Part shown: positions 17,131-24,992 of the stretch, piece by piece
Layout: the number at the start of each line of letters is the position of its first letter
Numbering within the stretch: position 1 is the stretch's first letter
Assembly (NCBI GenBank): GCA_000785145.2
Contig: JSZA02000054.1
Location: 1-40,990 of the forward strand
Source of the DNA: Candidatus Thiomargarita nelsonii
GTDB taxonomy: Bacteria; Pseudomonadota; Gammaproteobacteria; Beggiatoales; Beggiatoaceae
Reading direction: 5' to 3'
Length of the DNA stretch: 40,990 bases
Position numbers and translations under genes: made by a program
The notes under the pieces: generated by a model
Told to the model about the DNA's origin: nothing
What the model saw: only the letters and a program-made list of their open reading frames with translations
Database searches by the model: none

Positions 17131-18528
17131 TCATGGCAACATCATTTGCAAATCAGGCCGATTTTTTACTCGTTGGCCATCTTCAACAGATTCTTCTCGG
17201 ACAATGGGATTAAGATAATCAAGCAATCTACCTTTTGTCACTTGACAAACGTTTTCTTTGGTACGCCAGGTATTGGGTAAACAAGCAAAATGAGCGCGTT
17301 TGAAGTGTTGCCCAGTCTGCTGATGAATACTCTCCTTTAGCTCAGCTACCAATAAACTCTCATCCGGTACCGAAGCAACAACACTTGGAGAATGGGTATT
17401 AATCATGATCTGACGAAACGGATTATCAGAATCAATTGGATAGGCGGTATCCATTGCAATATCCTCAAGCAATCTGATTATCGCTTCAATTCGTCCGGGA
17501 TGAATACCATTTTCAGGTTCTTCTACACACCAAAGTCCGCCCTCAGCACTTTGTTCCAAAACGGCTAGTGCTAAAAATCGTAAAGTACCATCTGACAGAA
17601 ATCGGGCAGGATGAAAAATACCATCACTTCCAGCAACTTCTACCGTTAACAGATCACGTTGATTGTCATGGACAACTTTTAAAGCTTGTACATCGTCGAT
17701 TAATTCGGCCAGCCGATTAGCCACTTGTCCATATATTTTTTGTTCAGTTGTTTCGTTAAGTGCCAATGTATAAAGTGTTTTGGCCAAATGAGAACCATCG
17801 CGGCCTAAGCTGGCGGGTGCGAGACTCAATTCATCAGACTGACGCAATGCAGAAGGTTCTAATTGTAATAAACGCCAAGATTGCATTTCCCGTTTAGCCA
17901 GTAATGCCGTGGGATGTTCAGCTCTTGTGACCGAAGAAAGAACAGTGGCTGGTAAATTGTTTGCAGATTGAGATGACAATCTGCTTTTGCCTTCACCATG
18001 AAGTGTAATAAATCGCTCATTTTTTTTATGTTGCGTTGAAATAAATGCTTGTTTTCGTTGTCCTCGAAAAAAAACGGATTGATACCATTCCAAGCTTTGG
18101 GGAAATAGGATTTCTTCTTCAATGTCCTTTTTAGGAATGGGTACCAGTTCTTCTTCGAGCAATTCAAGTGTACCCGAATTTTGATGAGCCAATACAACAC
18201 GATAGCGTAGAAAAGTAAAGGCTGTTTTAGCTTTTTGTCCCAAATCATCTTGCCCAGTTGATGGGATAATCATATCAGCTTCATAAGACATGATAGAGTC
18301 AAGACGATGAAACAAATGGCGTACATCGGCAAGATGACTGCTTTTACCACGGATTGATAAAGCGGCATCAAGCAGTGGACGATCTGCCAAAGTGCTTAAA
18401 AATTTAATGGCATCAAATAGGTTAGATTTACCGACACCATTAGCACCGGCGATGATCGTTACAGTACTAAAACGTATATCAACATCGACAAGGTTTTTAA
18501 AGCCGGAAACTTTGAGTCTGGTTAACAT
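17131..18528 (-). CDS. AAA_21 family ATPase (RecF/OLD-like)
   Basis: 465 residues. Walker A is GANGVGKS at residues 28-35, after the typical opening LTRLKVSGFKNLVDVDIRF. Near the C-terminus are the signature region FLSDGTLRFLALAVLEQ, Walker B LWCVEEPENGIHP and INTHSPSVV. The length and order of motifs match stand-alone AAA_21 ATPases of defence loci. The gene ends in TGA at 17131-17133, with the TOPRIM-like gene starting just after on the same strand, so they form a pair. The start ATG at 18526-18528 has only a weak AAGGC site. The gene is intact, unlike the neighbouring ATPase gene at 12965-14086. Confidence 0.88.
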   Translation of the reverse strand: MLTRLKVSGFKNLVDVDIRFSTVTIIAGANGVGKSNLFDAIKFLSTLADRPLLDAALSIRGKSSHLADVRHLFHRLDSIMSYEADMIIPSTGQDDLGQKAKTAFTFLRYRVVLAHQNSGTLELLEEELVPIPKKDIEEEILFPQSLEWYQSVFFRGQRKQAFISTQHKKNERFITLHGEGKSRLSSQSANNLPATVLSSVTRAEHPTALLAKREMQSWRLLQLEPSALRQSDELSLAPASLGRDGSHLAKTLYTLALNETTEQKIYGQVANRLAELIDDVQALKVVHDNQRDLLTVEVAGSDGIFHPARFLSDGTLRFLALAVLEQSAEGGLWCVEEPENGIHPGRIEAIIRLLEDIAMDTAYPIDSDNPFRQIMINTHSPSVVASVPDESLLVAELKESIHQQTGQHFKRAHFACLPNTWRTKENVCQVTKGRLLDYLNPIVREESVEDGQRVKNRPDLQMMLP

Positions 18529-18618
18529 GTTATTAATTGCCTTTTTGTGCTTGCTTTTTGTCGAGCGGCGTTATAAAGAATACAACTCAACCCACTCATT
18601 AAATAAAAGTAAGGAATA

Positions 18619-18780
18619 ATGCATATTAACGACCAAAAAGTCAACTTGTTTGTCCAAACCCTTAAACGTAATCCCATCCCGTTTGCGATTATTGTTGGCC
18701 TATCAATCATCTCCTTTTATACGAGCTACGACGGCTTCACTATCCTGAGCAAGTCGGGGACGCACCCTACAACTTATTGA
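18619..18780 (+). pseudogene. Truncated membrane protein start
   Basis: 53 residues from ATG 18619 with AAGGAA just upstream: MHINDQKVNLFVQTLKRNP, then a hydrophobic segment IPFAIIVGLSIISFY. The last residues (GTHPTTY) come from a GGGACGCACCCTACA repeat, so the gene has probably lost its 3' part. No family is recognised. Confidence 0.4.
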
Positions 18781-18783
18781 TTT

Positions 18784-19917
18784 TTAATTGTTAAAAGCAT
18801 TCAACCCCAAAATCACCCTAAATTCTTCACCCTCATCAATAAAATCAATAAATCTATTCAAATCTTTGGCCTCACGATAAACCATCGGCAATCCTCTTCC
18901 CAGCTTATCCATATATCCCAAATTTTCCATGAATCGCACCAATAAAGGGTTGCGTGCATAGCTGGTGCCTACAATCAGTTTTTCCACATTCACAGTATTG
19001 GGAAGTCGCCCCGGACTCATAAATTCGATCCGATCTTGAAACAGGAAAACGCGAATCTGTGATCCCGTAATACTATAATTTCGATGCACACAAGCATTGA
19101 CTAGCAATTCGCGGAATACCTTATCCGAATAGTGGGGAGACTCGATCCTTTTCGTGCCCTGCAAAGTTGACGCTATTGGCAAATTAGCTTTGATCGCCGC
19201 CAGAGCGTTATCCACCTGTCTTGGTAGATTGCCACCGAAGTTTTTTTTGTCCAACAGATCGGCATTGATTTCTCGGCCCTTAAAATGGGCAAAAGTGATA
19301 CCCGCCTGTGGCAAAAAACGTTCGGGAGTAATACCAAATATCAGCAAACCACCCACAGTGGGATGTCCCTGCGTTCCCAGAATATCGCTGGTTTGGATCA
19401 AACGCCGCTTTTCCTGTTCACTTTCTTCCGTAAAATTAATTTGGTAGCGAGTGAAATAATCGGCTATTTCCGAATAGTTCAACTCTCTCTCCCTAGATGA
19501 GTTCAGTTCAATGAGATCATAATGAAACAAGCCTGAAGCCTGAAAAAGGCGAATAAGTTCTTCTCTGGATGCAATGCGTTTTGTTGAACCCACCCGAATA
19601 TAGTAGCGGTTTCTGGAAGTATAGTAGGGTCGATCAACCCCTTTGGGGATGATGATACGTGCAACGCGCTGCTCCCCAAAAGAGTATTCCTGATAACCCA
19701 AGTTAATAGGCGGGATAACACCGGTTCGTCCGATATTCATAACATCTTCTTCATAAGAACGTGAGAGCCCTGCTATACGCCGTTCATCCTCAACGCCTAA
19801 CCAGATTTCACCACCTTCCCAATTAGCAAAGGCAACAATTTCCTCCGCCAAATCCCGGGAAGAAACCTCCTGGGTTTTAAATTCTATGTATTGATTTTCT
19901 GTTTCAGGAATATTCAT
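18784..19917 (-). CDS. AlbA_2/Schlafen-like domain protein with RecG-like C-terminus
   Basis: 377 residues. The N-terminus is an AlbA_2 (Schlafen-type) domain: NQYIEFKTQE, IVAFANWEGGEIWLGVED, YYIRVGSTKRIASREELIRL. The second half matches the ATP-binding-like C-terminal part of these proteins: VFRELLVNACVHRNYSITGS, IEFMSPGRLPNTVNVEKL and LGRGLPMVYREA. Often annotated as a putative transcriptional regulator or RecG-related helicase, but no helicase motor is present. The usual C-terminal winged helix seems absent. It stands alone, next to the ATPase/TOPRIM pair. The biological role is unknown. The start ATG at 19915-19917 has no strong ribosome site. Confidence 0.8.
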   Translation of the reverse strand: MNIPETENQYIEFKTQEVSSRDLAEEIVAFANWEGGEIWLGVEDERRIAGLSRSYEEDVMNIGRTGVIPPINLGYQEYSFGEQRVARIIIPKGVDRPYYTSRNRYYIRVGSTKRIASREELIRLFQASGLFHYDLIELNSSRERELNYSEIADYFTRYQINFTEESEQEKRRLIQTSDILGTQGHPTVGGLLIFGITPERFLPQAGITFAHFKGREINADLLDKKNFGGNLPRQVDNALAAIKANLPIASTLQGTKRIESPHYSDKVFRELLVNACVHRNYSITGSQIRVFLFQDRIEFMSPGRLPNTVNVEKLIVGTSYARNPLLVRFMENLGYMDKLGRGLPMVYREAKDLNRFIDFIDEGEEFRVILGLNAFNN

Positions 19918-20248
19918 CGTATGTCACATCAATTTGTTGGTTGGAGATACCTACGCCTTAATATACTTTTTTTAGGTTGCAATGATAACATAACAGGAGG
20001 TTACATGCTCAATGCCATTGAGTTGGGACTATGTAGCAAGCGTAGGGTGCGTCCTACGCACCTCCAGACACCTTATGTCAATGGTGCGTGGGACGCACCC
20101 TACGCTGCCATTAAGTTAAGCTAATGTATGGATTTTCCTTAACTTAATGGCATTGACCCTACGCTTTGCTCAGGAAAAAAATCCGATTTTTTACTTCGTT
20201 ACTTCGTTTCAAAAAATAGGATTTTTTTTTCTCGGAATGATAAAATGG
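19918..20248. repeat. GTAGGGTGCG hairpin split by a mini-element, and AATAGGATTT hairpin
   Basis: A GCGTAGGGTGCGTCCTACGC...GGACGCACCCTACGC hairpin (about 20038-20106) is split at its right foot by a 49-bp element (20107-20155). Beyond is an AAAAATCC...AATAGGATTTTTTTT hairpin whose loop holds TTACTTCGTTACTTCGTTTC (about 20176-20233). No gene is seen. Confidence 0.7.
20107..20155. mobile_element. 49-bp minimal CAATGCC-family element
   Basis: GCCATTAAGTTAAGC and CCTTAACTTAATGGCATTG enclose only about 15 bases. It is flanked by ACCCTACGCT on both sides (20097-20106 and 20156-20165). The left end lacks the first bases of the usual repeat. It shows that an element can be little more than its two ends. 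Confidence 0.75.
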
Positions 20249-21259
20249 TTATAATTTAACATTTTGGACATAAGTATAAAGTTCGATGCCCAATTTTTGC
20301 GCGACTGGGTTGGCTTTTTTTCCAACCATTGGTGATATGATTAGTTTTCGATTAGCTTTGCGCCCATGTTTTTGCTCATAAAAACGCGCCTTTTTATCAA
20401 AACGATAGACATCGGATTTATCCGTTGCTGATTTCATTTCAACAATGATTAACAATCCATTTTTTATAATGATATCCAGTTCAATTTCTTCGGGATAACC
20501 AAAGACGATCCCTTCATCATCATGTTCATCGACATGAATCACTTCAATATCGGGTATTTCCTTTAAAATAGCGGCTAAACCATTTCTAAAAGCGTCCTCC
20601 GACTGGCTACCCCAACGAGCACCCATTGCCATTAACCTTTGGTCAAATTTAGACATTTGGCTCTCATGTTGTATCCACTTTTCGCGATCTTCGGCAATTT
20701 TCAGATCAAGCTGTTGTTCCAGTTTCTCAAACAGTTGCTCCAGTTTTTCAAGGCGTTGATCCTGTTTCTCAAACAGTTGCTCCAGTTTCTCAAGCCCTTG
20801 CTCAACTTTCTCAAGGCGTTGATCCTGTTTCTCAAACAGTTGCTCCAGTTTCTCAAGCCCTTGCTCAACTTTCTCAAGCCGTTGATCCTGTTTCTCAAAC
20901 AGTTGCTCCAGTTTCTCAAACCCTTGCTCAACTTTCTCAAGGCGTTGATCCTGTTTCTCAAACAGTTGCTCCAGTTTCTCAAACCGTTGATCCTGTTTCT
21001 CAAACAGTTGCTCCAGCTTTTCAAGCCGTTGATCCTGTTTTTCGAGCCGTTGCGAAAGTTTCTCAATTGCCAGTGTGTGTTTTTCGATGACATTATCAAA
21101 TTTGGCAAGAATTTCTTCAAAGAGATGCTCCGTTTCCAACTTATCCGCAAAATGTGGACGCGCTATTTCAAGCACCATGTCTCGAAAGGCAGTATCTGTT
21201 TGTAGGAGTATTGGTAACTCCTTTAAAATATTTTTTCTGATTTGTTCAGTTTGCATCAT
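20249..21259 (-). CDS. Coiled-coil protein with C-terminal PD-(D/E)XK nuclease-like domain (DUF3782-like)
   Basis: 336 residues from ATG 21259 with GGAGGAA upstream. After a helical N-terminus, residues ~65-190 form a very regular coiled coil of repeats such as EQLFEKQDQRLEKVEQGFEK. The C-terminal ~110 residues are PD-(D/E)XK-like: SEDAFRNGLAAILKEIPDIE, then EEIELDIIIKNGLLIIVEMK with the D...ExK signature, then FYEQKHGRKANRKLIISPMV. This architecture is common in cyanobacteria and Beggiatoaceae. The nuclease fold is predicted. Activity and role are unknown. The coiled coil is built from nearly identical DNA repeats, so its length probably varies between strains. Confidence 0.8.
   Translation of the reverse strand: MMQTEQIRKNILKELPILLQTDTAFRDMVLEIARPHFADKLETEHLFEEILAKFDNVIEKHTLAIEKLSQRLEKQDQRLEKLEQLFEKQDQRFEKLEQLFEKQDQRLEKVEQGFEKLEQLFEKQDQRLEKVEQGLEKLEQLFEKQDQRLEKVEQGLEKLEQLFEKQDQRLEKLEQLFEKLEQQLDLKIAEDREKWIQHESQMSKFDQRLMAMGARWGSQSEDAFRNGLAAILKEIPDIEVIHVDEHDDEGIVFGYPEEIELDIIIKNGLLIIVEMKSATDKSDVYRFDKKARFYEQKHGRKANRKLIISPMVGKKANPVAQKLGIELYTYVQNVKL
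20725..21060. repeat. Tandem 63-bp/42-bp repeats encoding the coiled coil
   Basis: GTTGATCCTGTTTCTCAAAC and AGTTGCTCCAGTTTCTCAA alternate through the region. The larger unit is 63 bp (21 residues), with shorter 42-bp versions at the right end, always in multiples of 21 bp. Because of the repeat, long open frames exist on both strands. Confidence 0.85.
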
Positions 21260-21402
21260 TTTTTATTCCTCCATTCAGTGTTAATATATTAACAGAACGA
21301 GGGAATTTTGACAACCTCAGCAGTGAACTCCTATCAATCCTCAATTATTCGACACCTACTTTTCATACTTTTGGAACAGCCGTTTTTTGGAACCCTGTTA
21401 AG
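21260..21402. other. Spacer with start of a duplicated segment
   Basis: No gene is seen. From about 21371 (GAACAGCCGTTTTTTGGAAC) the sequence is a near copy of 26037 onward, the region just downstream of the STAS-fusion gene. Confidence 0.6.
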
Positions 21403-21695
21403 CTACTCCCATTCAAACTGCAATGTGGGCACCAACAGTTGAAAATTATTTGCCCATTTTTTTTGCCAAATAATCTTCTTGCTAGTTTGCATAACCATTG
21501 ACGGGATAGTTGTTTTCTTCTCCAGATTGAAGATAAACCTTCCTAATACGGAAATACCTGAACTATTAAGCGCTTTAAGTTTCCGTATGTTAAGCGTCAT
21601 CCGAAGTGGTTCAAGTGCGGCCACTTTATCCAACAATTGCGTGATGGGTTCATACTCCTTGAAACCCTCAAGTCGTATAAGCCCTTGCCAATAAA
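21403..21695 (-). pseudogene. Truncated copy of the slr1659-like STAS gene
   Basis: Reads YWQGLIRLEGFKEYEPITQL, then ALEPLRMTLNIRKLKALNSS to PTLQFEWE, nearly identical to the C-terminal 85 residues of the gene at 26063-26689. The copy stops where a CAATGCC terminal repeat begins (21696). The 5' half, including the transposase-like domain, is missing. It is therefore a partial duplication, and the junction at a mobile element suggests how it was cut. Confidence 0.8.
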
Positions 21696-21713
21696 CAATG
21701 CCATTAAGTTAAG
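21696..21713. mobile_element. Solo left terminal repeat of the CAATGCC family
   Basis: CAATGCCATTAAGTTAAG occurs exactly at the end of the duplicated STAS fragment. No right end is close by. The next is at 23441-23458, beyond the IS4 element, and the flanks of these two ends do not match. Confidence 0.7.
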
Positions 21714-21756
21714 AAAAATGTGTGGAACGAGTTGACTTTAATCCGGATAAAAAAAT

Positions 21757-23093
21757 AAAATCATGGAAAAACACACGCTGGTTGATGAAAATGACAAAGC
21801 CACCCGCTCAATTTACGCCCGGATCTTCGTTTCAATTATTCGCGATTTGTTAAATGATGAGTCATTTAAGAGCGAACATCGTACTGCGTCCAAGTTTTTT
21901 AGTCGCAAGTTTAAATTAGACTTTGTAAAAGTCGTTTTGCTAATTTTGCAAAAGAGCATCAAGCCGCTACAACTTGTTTTAAATGAGTTTTTTAAAAAAC
22001 GGGACAACTGTGTTTTAGTAACAAAAAGTGCTTTTACCCAAGCGCGTCGCCATTTAAAAGCCACAGCGTTCATCATGTTAAACCAAAAGGCGGTGCTTGA
22101 TGTTCTATATAACGTCGCTTTGCGTAGTTACTTCGTTTGGCACTATTAAATTCGCAACCACTATTGATGGGGATAAGAAAATAACAGGTGAGCATGGCTA
22201 TGCGCTCGCATCAGTATCAGAGGAAAATGTTTTTGCACGGTGTTTAATGTGCAAAAACATTTTCCTCTGATGTATGATCCCCTCAATAAATCTGATTTTG
22301 TTTGATCGTAATTATCCAACTTACATCTTTTTAGCCTCTTTAATTAAACGTAACAGGCAATTTTGCGGACGTTGTTCTAAAAGCTCGTTTAAAGCGGCAC
22401 GAGAACTATTTAAACAACGTGTTATAGATAGCAATATTGTCACTTTAAAAGCCCAGGGTGAAGTTAAGAAAAAGTGCAAAAAGCTGGGGTTATCAGAGAA
22501 AATCAAAGTACGATTTGTCAGAGTTAGATTAAGCACTGACGAGATAGAAGTTCTTGTAACTTCATTGCTTGATGAGAGAAAATACACAGCACAAACGAAG
22601 TAACGAAGTAAATGTTCAAGGAACTATATCATTTGCGCTGGGGTGTCGAGTGTTTTTTGGGCGTTTTGAAAGAGCGCTTAAAAATTGATAATTTGACAGG
22701 AAAAACAGTCCATTCTGTCAAACAGGATTTTTTTGCAACTCTGTTCATAATGGGGTTGGAATCCATACTTACCCAAACTGCTGAAGTGCAATTATTTGAT
22801 AAATATCGTCAAAATAAACACCGACAAACTGTCAATAACATGGTATCTTTTAATGCCATTAAAAACTTTATGGTGGAGTTATTTTACCATTGTTCACCAA
22901 TTCAAGAGCTTATGGCAACACTGACATCGTGGTTTCTCAAGGATCCAACTTATGTCAAACGAGAGCGTGATGTACCACGAAAAAAGAATTCGGCTAGGGT
23001 TTCCTTAAATTATTATAAACGTGTTTATAAACCTTGTTTTTAGCTAAACGCCTTTTTTAACAAAATTCCAAAGTGGATTTTTTCCATGATTTT
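21757..23093 (+). mobile_element. Dead IS4-family insertion sequence (1337 bp)
   Basis: Perfect 15-bp inverted ends AAAATCATGGAAAAA (21757-21771) and TTTTTCCATGATTTT (23079-23093) bound a transposase gene whose start codon lies in the left end. Size and ends fit the IS4 family. No target duplication was recognised, and the transposase is broken. Confidence 0.85.
21763..23043 (+). pseudogene. IS4-family transposase, disrupted
   Basis: Three pieces: 21763 to about 22120 (RSIYARIFVSIIRDLLNDES, an N-terminal region with SAFTQARRHLK), a middle piece about 22143-22600 in shifting frames (ATTIDGDKKITGEHGYALAS, LILFDRNYP, QFCGRCSKSSFK), and 22612-23043. The last contains the IS4 YREK signature: Tyr, Arg, Glu and Lys spaced 2, 3 and 6 in ELYHLRWGVECFLGVLKERL. 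Breaks coincide with TAGTTACTTCGTTT (about 22128) and ACGAAGTAACGAAGTAAATG (about 22595), short repeats related to the 20-bp insertion at 14037. The element is not self-mobile. Confidence 0.85.
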
Positions 23094-23525
23094 GAATGGG
23101 TTGGGGGAACTTTTGCTTAAAAATGGCTTAAAAATGATTTAATAACGGTTTTTATCAAAAAATACACTATTTTTATAACCAGAAATAAACAAAATTATAA
23201 AAATATGCTAAGCCCAACATTTTGATGAGTGATTTTTTAATTTAATTAACTATTATACTATTGATATTAAACTACTTTTAATAAAAAAAGTTTATTAAAA
23301 TTGGCATAAATTGTGAATTTATTCTTGCATAATTATTATTATAATTAAAAAAACGTGATTTGTGTCATTTTTGATGGCAACCACAAGAAATTGCCCCAGC
23401 GCCATATCGAGCTGCACAAAACCCTTATGGTATAAGGCGGCTTAACTTAATGGCATTGAGCTAAACAGAGGGTTTAGCGTAGCGATCTTCGTTGCGGGAA
23501 ATCCGCGCAGCGAAATTCCCGAAAC
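23094..23525. other. AT-rich spacer with a solo CAATGCC right end and a REP-like palindrome
   Basis: 23094-23400 is strongly AT-rich without a gene. CTTAACTTAATGGCATTG stands alone at 23441-23458. A REP-like repeat TTTAGCGTAGCGATCTTCG...GAAATTCCCGAAACAA lies at about 23470-23525. Confidence 0.6.
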
Positions 23526-23696
23526 AACTGATCAATAATTAAGGCTTTAAAGCCTATTTTGATAACTGACAACTGATAACTGATATGATAAAAACGATTC
23601 GTTGTTTCGGGAATGGAGTGGAGCGGATTTCCCGAAACGAAGTCAACTGATCAATAATTAAGGCTCTAAAGCCTTTAATGACAACTGATAACTGAA
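23526..23696 (+). promoter_or_regulatory. Duplicated leader with TAACTGA heptamers
   Basis: The leader AACTGATCAATAATTAAGGC...TAACTGA...ATGATAAAAACGATT occurs twice (about 23526-23599 and 23644-23711), separated by a REP-like palindrome (about 23602-23640). Heptamers: TAACTGA 23563-23569, CAACTGA 23570-23576, TAACTGA 23577-23583 in the first copy, and CAACTGA 23682-23688, TAACTGA 23689-23695 in the second. The last heptamer is one base from the start codon at 23697, where a ribosome site would normally be. TAACTGA direct repeats upstream of genes are a published feature of marine Beggiatoaceae with a proposed regulatory role. Confidence 0.7.
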
Positions 23697-24105
23697 ATGA
23701 TAAAAACGATTATTTTTCTAGGCGCACTAATAATGATGGTGCCAACACAGGCAAACGAACAGCTCAAACAATTGTCCAATCCTGATTTGGTGACGATAAC
23801 TTTTTGGTTAGATGTCCCGGGCAAGACGCATTTTTCGAGCGACGAAAAAGTGAGGCTCTATTATAAAATAAATGATTTAGCTGAAAACAGCTCGGCTTAT
23901 TGTGATTTAGTTTATTCAATATTTCACCCAGCGGCACAATGTCTGTGCTTTTAAATAATGTGCCGGTTGAGCCAGGACGAATTTATGCCTTGCCCAAACT
24001 TGACCGATTGATTCGTGGCCAGCATTTTTGGGCGTGACAACTCAGAGTAGGTTCCTGCGCGTGATATTGTTGGGTAGCCAAGCTTTGACGGTTGAAGTGG
24101 ATTAA
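23697..24105 (+). pseudogene. Exported DUF4384-like protein, frameshifted
   Basis: A signal peptide (MIKTIIFLGALIMMVPTQA) is followed by LVTITFWLDVPGKTHFSSDE and YYKINDLAENSSAY. The frame breaks near 23900. In another frame SLFNISPSGTMSVLLNNVPV and EPGRIYALPKLDR follow, matching the DUF4384 pattern. A second shift near 24025 leads to GSQALTVEVD and a TAA at 24103. DUF4384 domains often accompany caspase-like proteins, and the next gene is one. It was probably periplasmic or outer-surface. Confidence 0.6.
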
Positions 24106-24113
24106 GGAGCATA

Positions 24114-24873
24114 ATGATGTCTTTGAAAAATGGATTAATCGTTATTTTTTTATTAGGATTGGTGGCGGTTGGTTTTTATTTGATGCTCCATGATGAGGAA
24201 GTCTTTGTTCAATTGGGACATACCTCATATGTAAACGCCGTGGCGTTCAGCCCCGATGGCAAACTCGCCTTGTCGGGCAGTTGGGATGGCGAATGGGCAA
24301 CTACCACGGCTGCTGGTTTTTATAACGCTTCGCCTAAACGATGCCATTGCTTTGGCTTTACAAGGAGAAATCCCACAAGAACCCTTGCACCCGCAGCAAA
24401 AACGCTTAGCATTGATAATGGGTAACGCCGAATATCAGGGCTATGCCCAGATGGAAGATGCGATTTTCGAGTTTTATGACAAACTCACTGAAAATAAGGG
24501 AGTGGGATTATTTTATTTTGCTGGGCATGGGGTGCAACATGACGGTGAAAGCTACCTGATACCGGTGGATGCCAAACGATTATTGAAAAATATTCGCCAC
24601 TTGCGAACCAAAGCTATGTCAGCGACTTATATCCTCGATACCATGAAAGCGGCGGGCACTCAAGTTAATTTGTTGATTTTAGATGCCTGCCGGAATGCGC
24701 CTAGCTTTGTGAGAAGTTGGTCGTCCAGAGGCGAAATGGATATGCCGCTGGGATTGGATTATTTAATGCTTAAAAAAGTGCGTCGGGGGGTTTTAAATGA
24801 AACCGATGGAAAACAATCGCCTGGCTATTATGATGAATTGACCGAGGATTTCTGTTTTCAGTCTTGTCGGTAA
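24114..24873 (+). pseudogene. Membrane-anchored WD40-caspase protein, frameshifted and internally deleted
   Basis: Starts at ATG 24114 (AAGGAG upstream) with a membrane segment (LIVIFLLGLVAVGFYLML) and one WD40-type blade (HTSYVNAVAFSPDGKLALSG). The sequence then shifts frame near 24300 into IALALQGEIPQEPLHPQQKR and a caspase (peptidase C14) domain. LALIMGNAEYQG opens it, then about 30 expected residues are missing before QMEDAIFEFYDKL. The His motif FYFAGHGVQHDGESYLIPVD and Cys motif LLILDACRNAPSF are both kept. The remaining WD40 blades and the C-terminus are lost. It was probably a metacaspase-like protease with a propeller sensor. Confidence 0.7.
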
Positions 24874-24940
24874 ACTACAAGGATTTTAGTACAACGGATT
24901 TGGGGAATAAACGGATTGTTTTTCTCGTTCCTTTGCCTCG

Positions 24941-24992
24941 CAAAAATGCCATTAAGTTAAGAGATAAAAAAATCCTTAACTTAATGGCATTG
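24941..24992. mobile_element. About 50-bp minimal CAATGCC-family element
   Basis: AATGCCATTAAGTTAAG and CTTAACTTAATGGCATTG are separated by about 15 bases. The left end is joined to a TCTCGTTCC...GCCTCGCAAA repeat, so no target duplication remains. It abuts the 5' side of the TPR-OmpA gene. Confidence 0.7.

Noticed and set aside
18784..19917. Functional ATP-dependent RecG helicase
   Set aside because: No helicase motor motifs. The similarity is to AlbA_2/Schlafen-type regulators that are often mislabelled as RecG-related.
20639..21205. Plus-strand open frame of 188 codons opposite the coiled-coil gene
   Set aside because: It is open only because the DNA repeat lacks stops in several frames. 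It has no ribosome site and the peptide is a low-complexity leucine/phenylalanine repeat.
21696..23458. IS4 element carried inside a large CAATGCC composite transposon
   Set aside because: A left end (21696) and right end (23458) flank it, but the outer sequences (GCCAATAAA against AGCTAAACAG) are not a target duplication.
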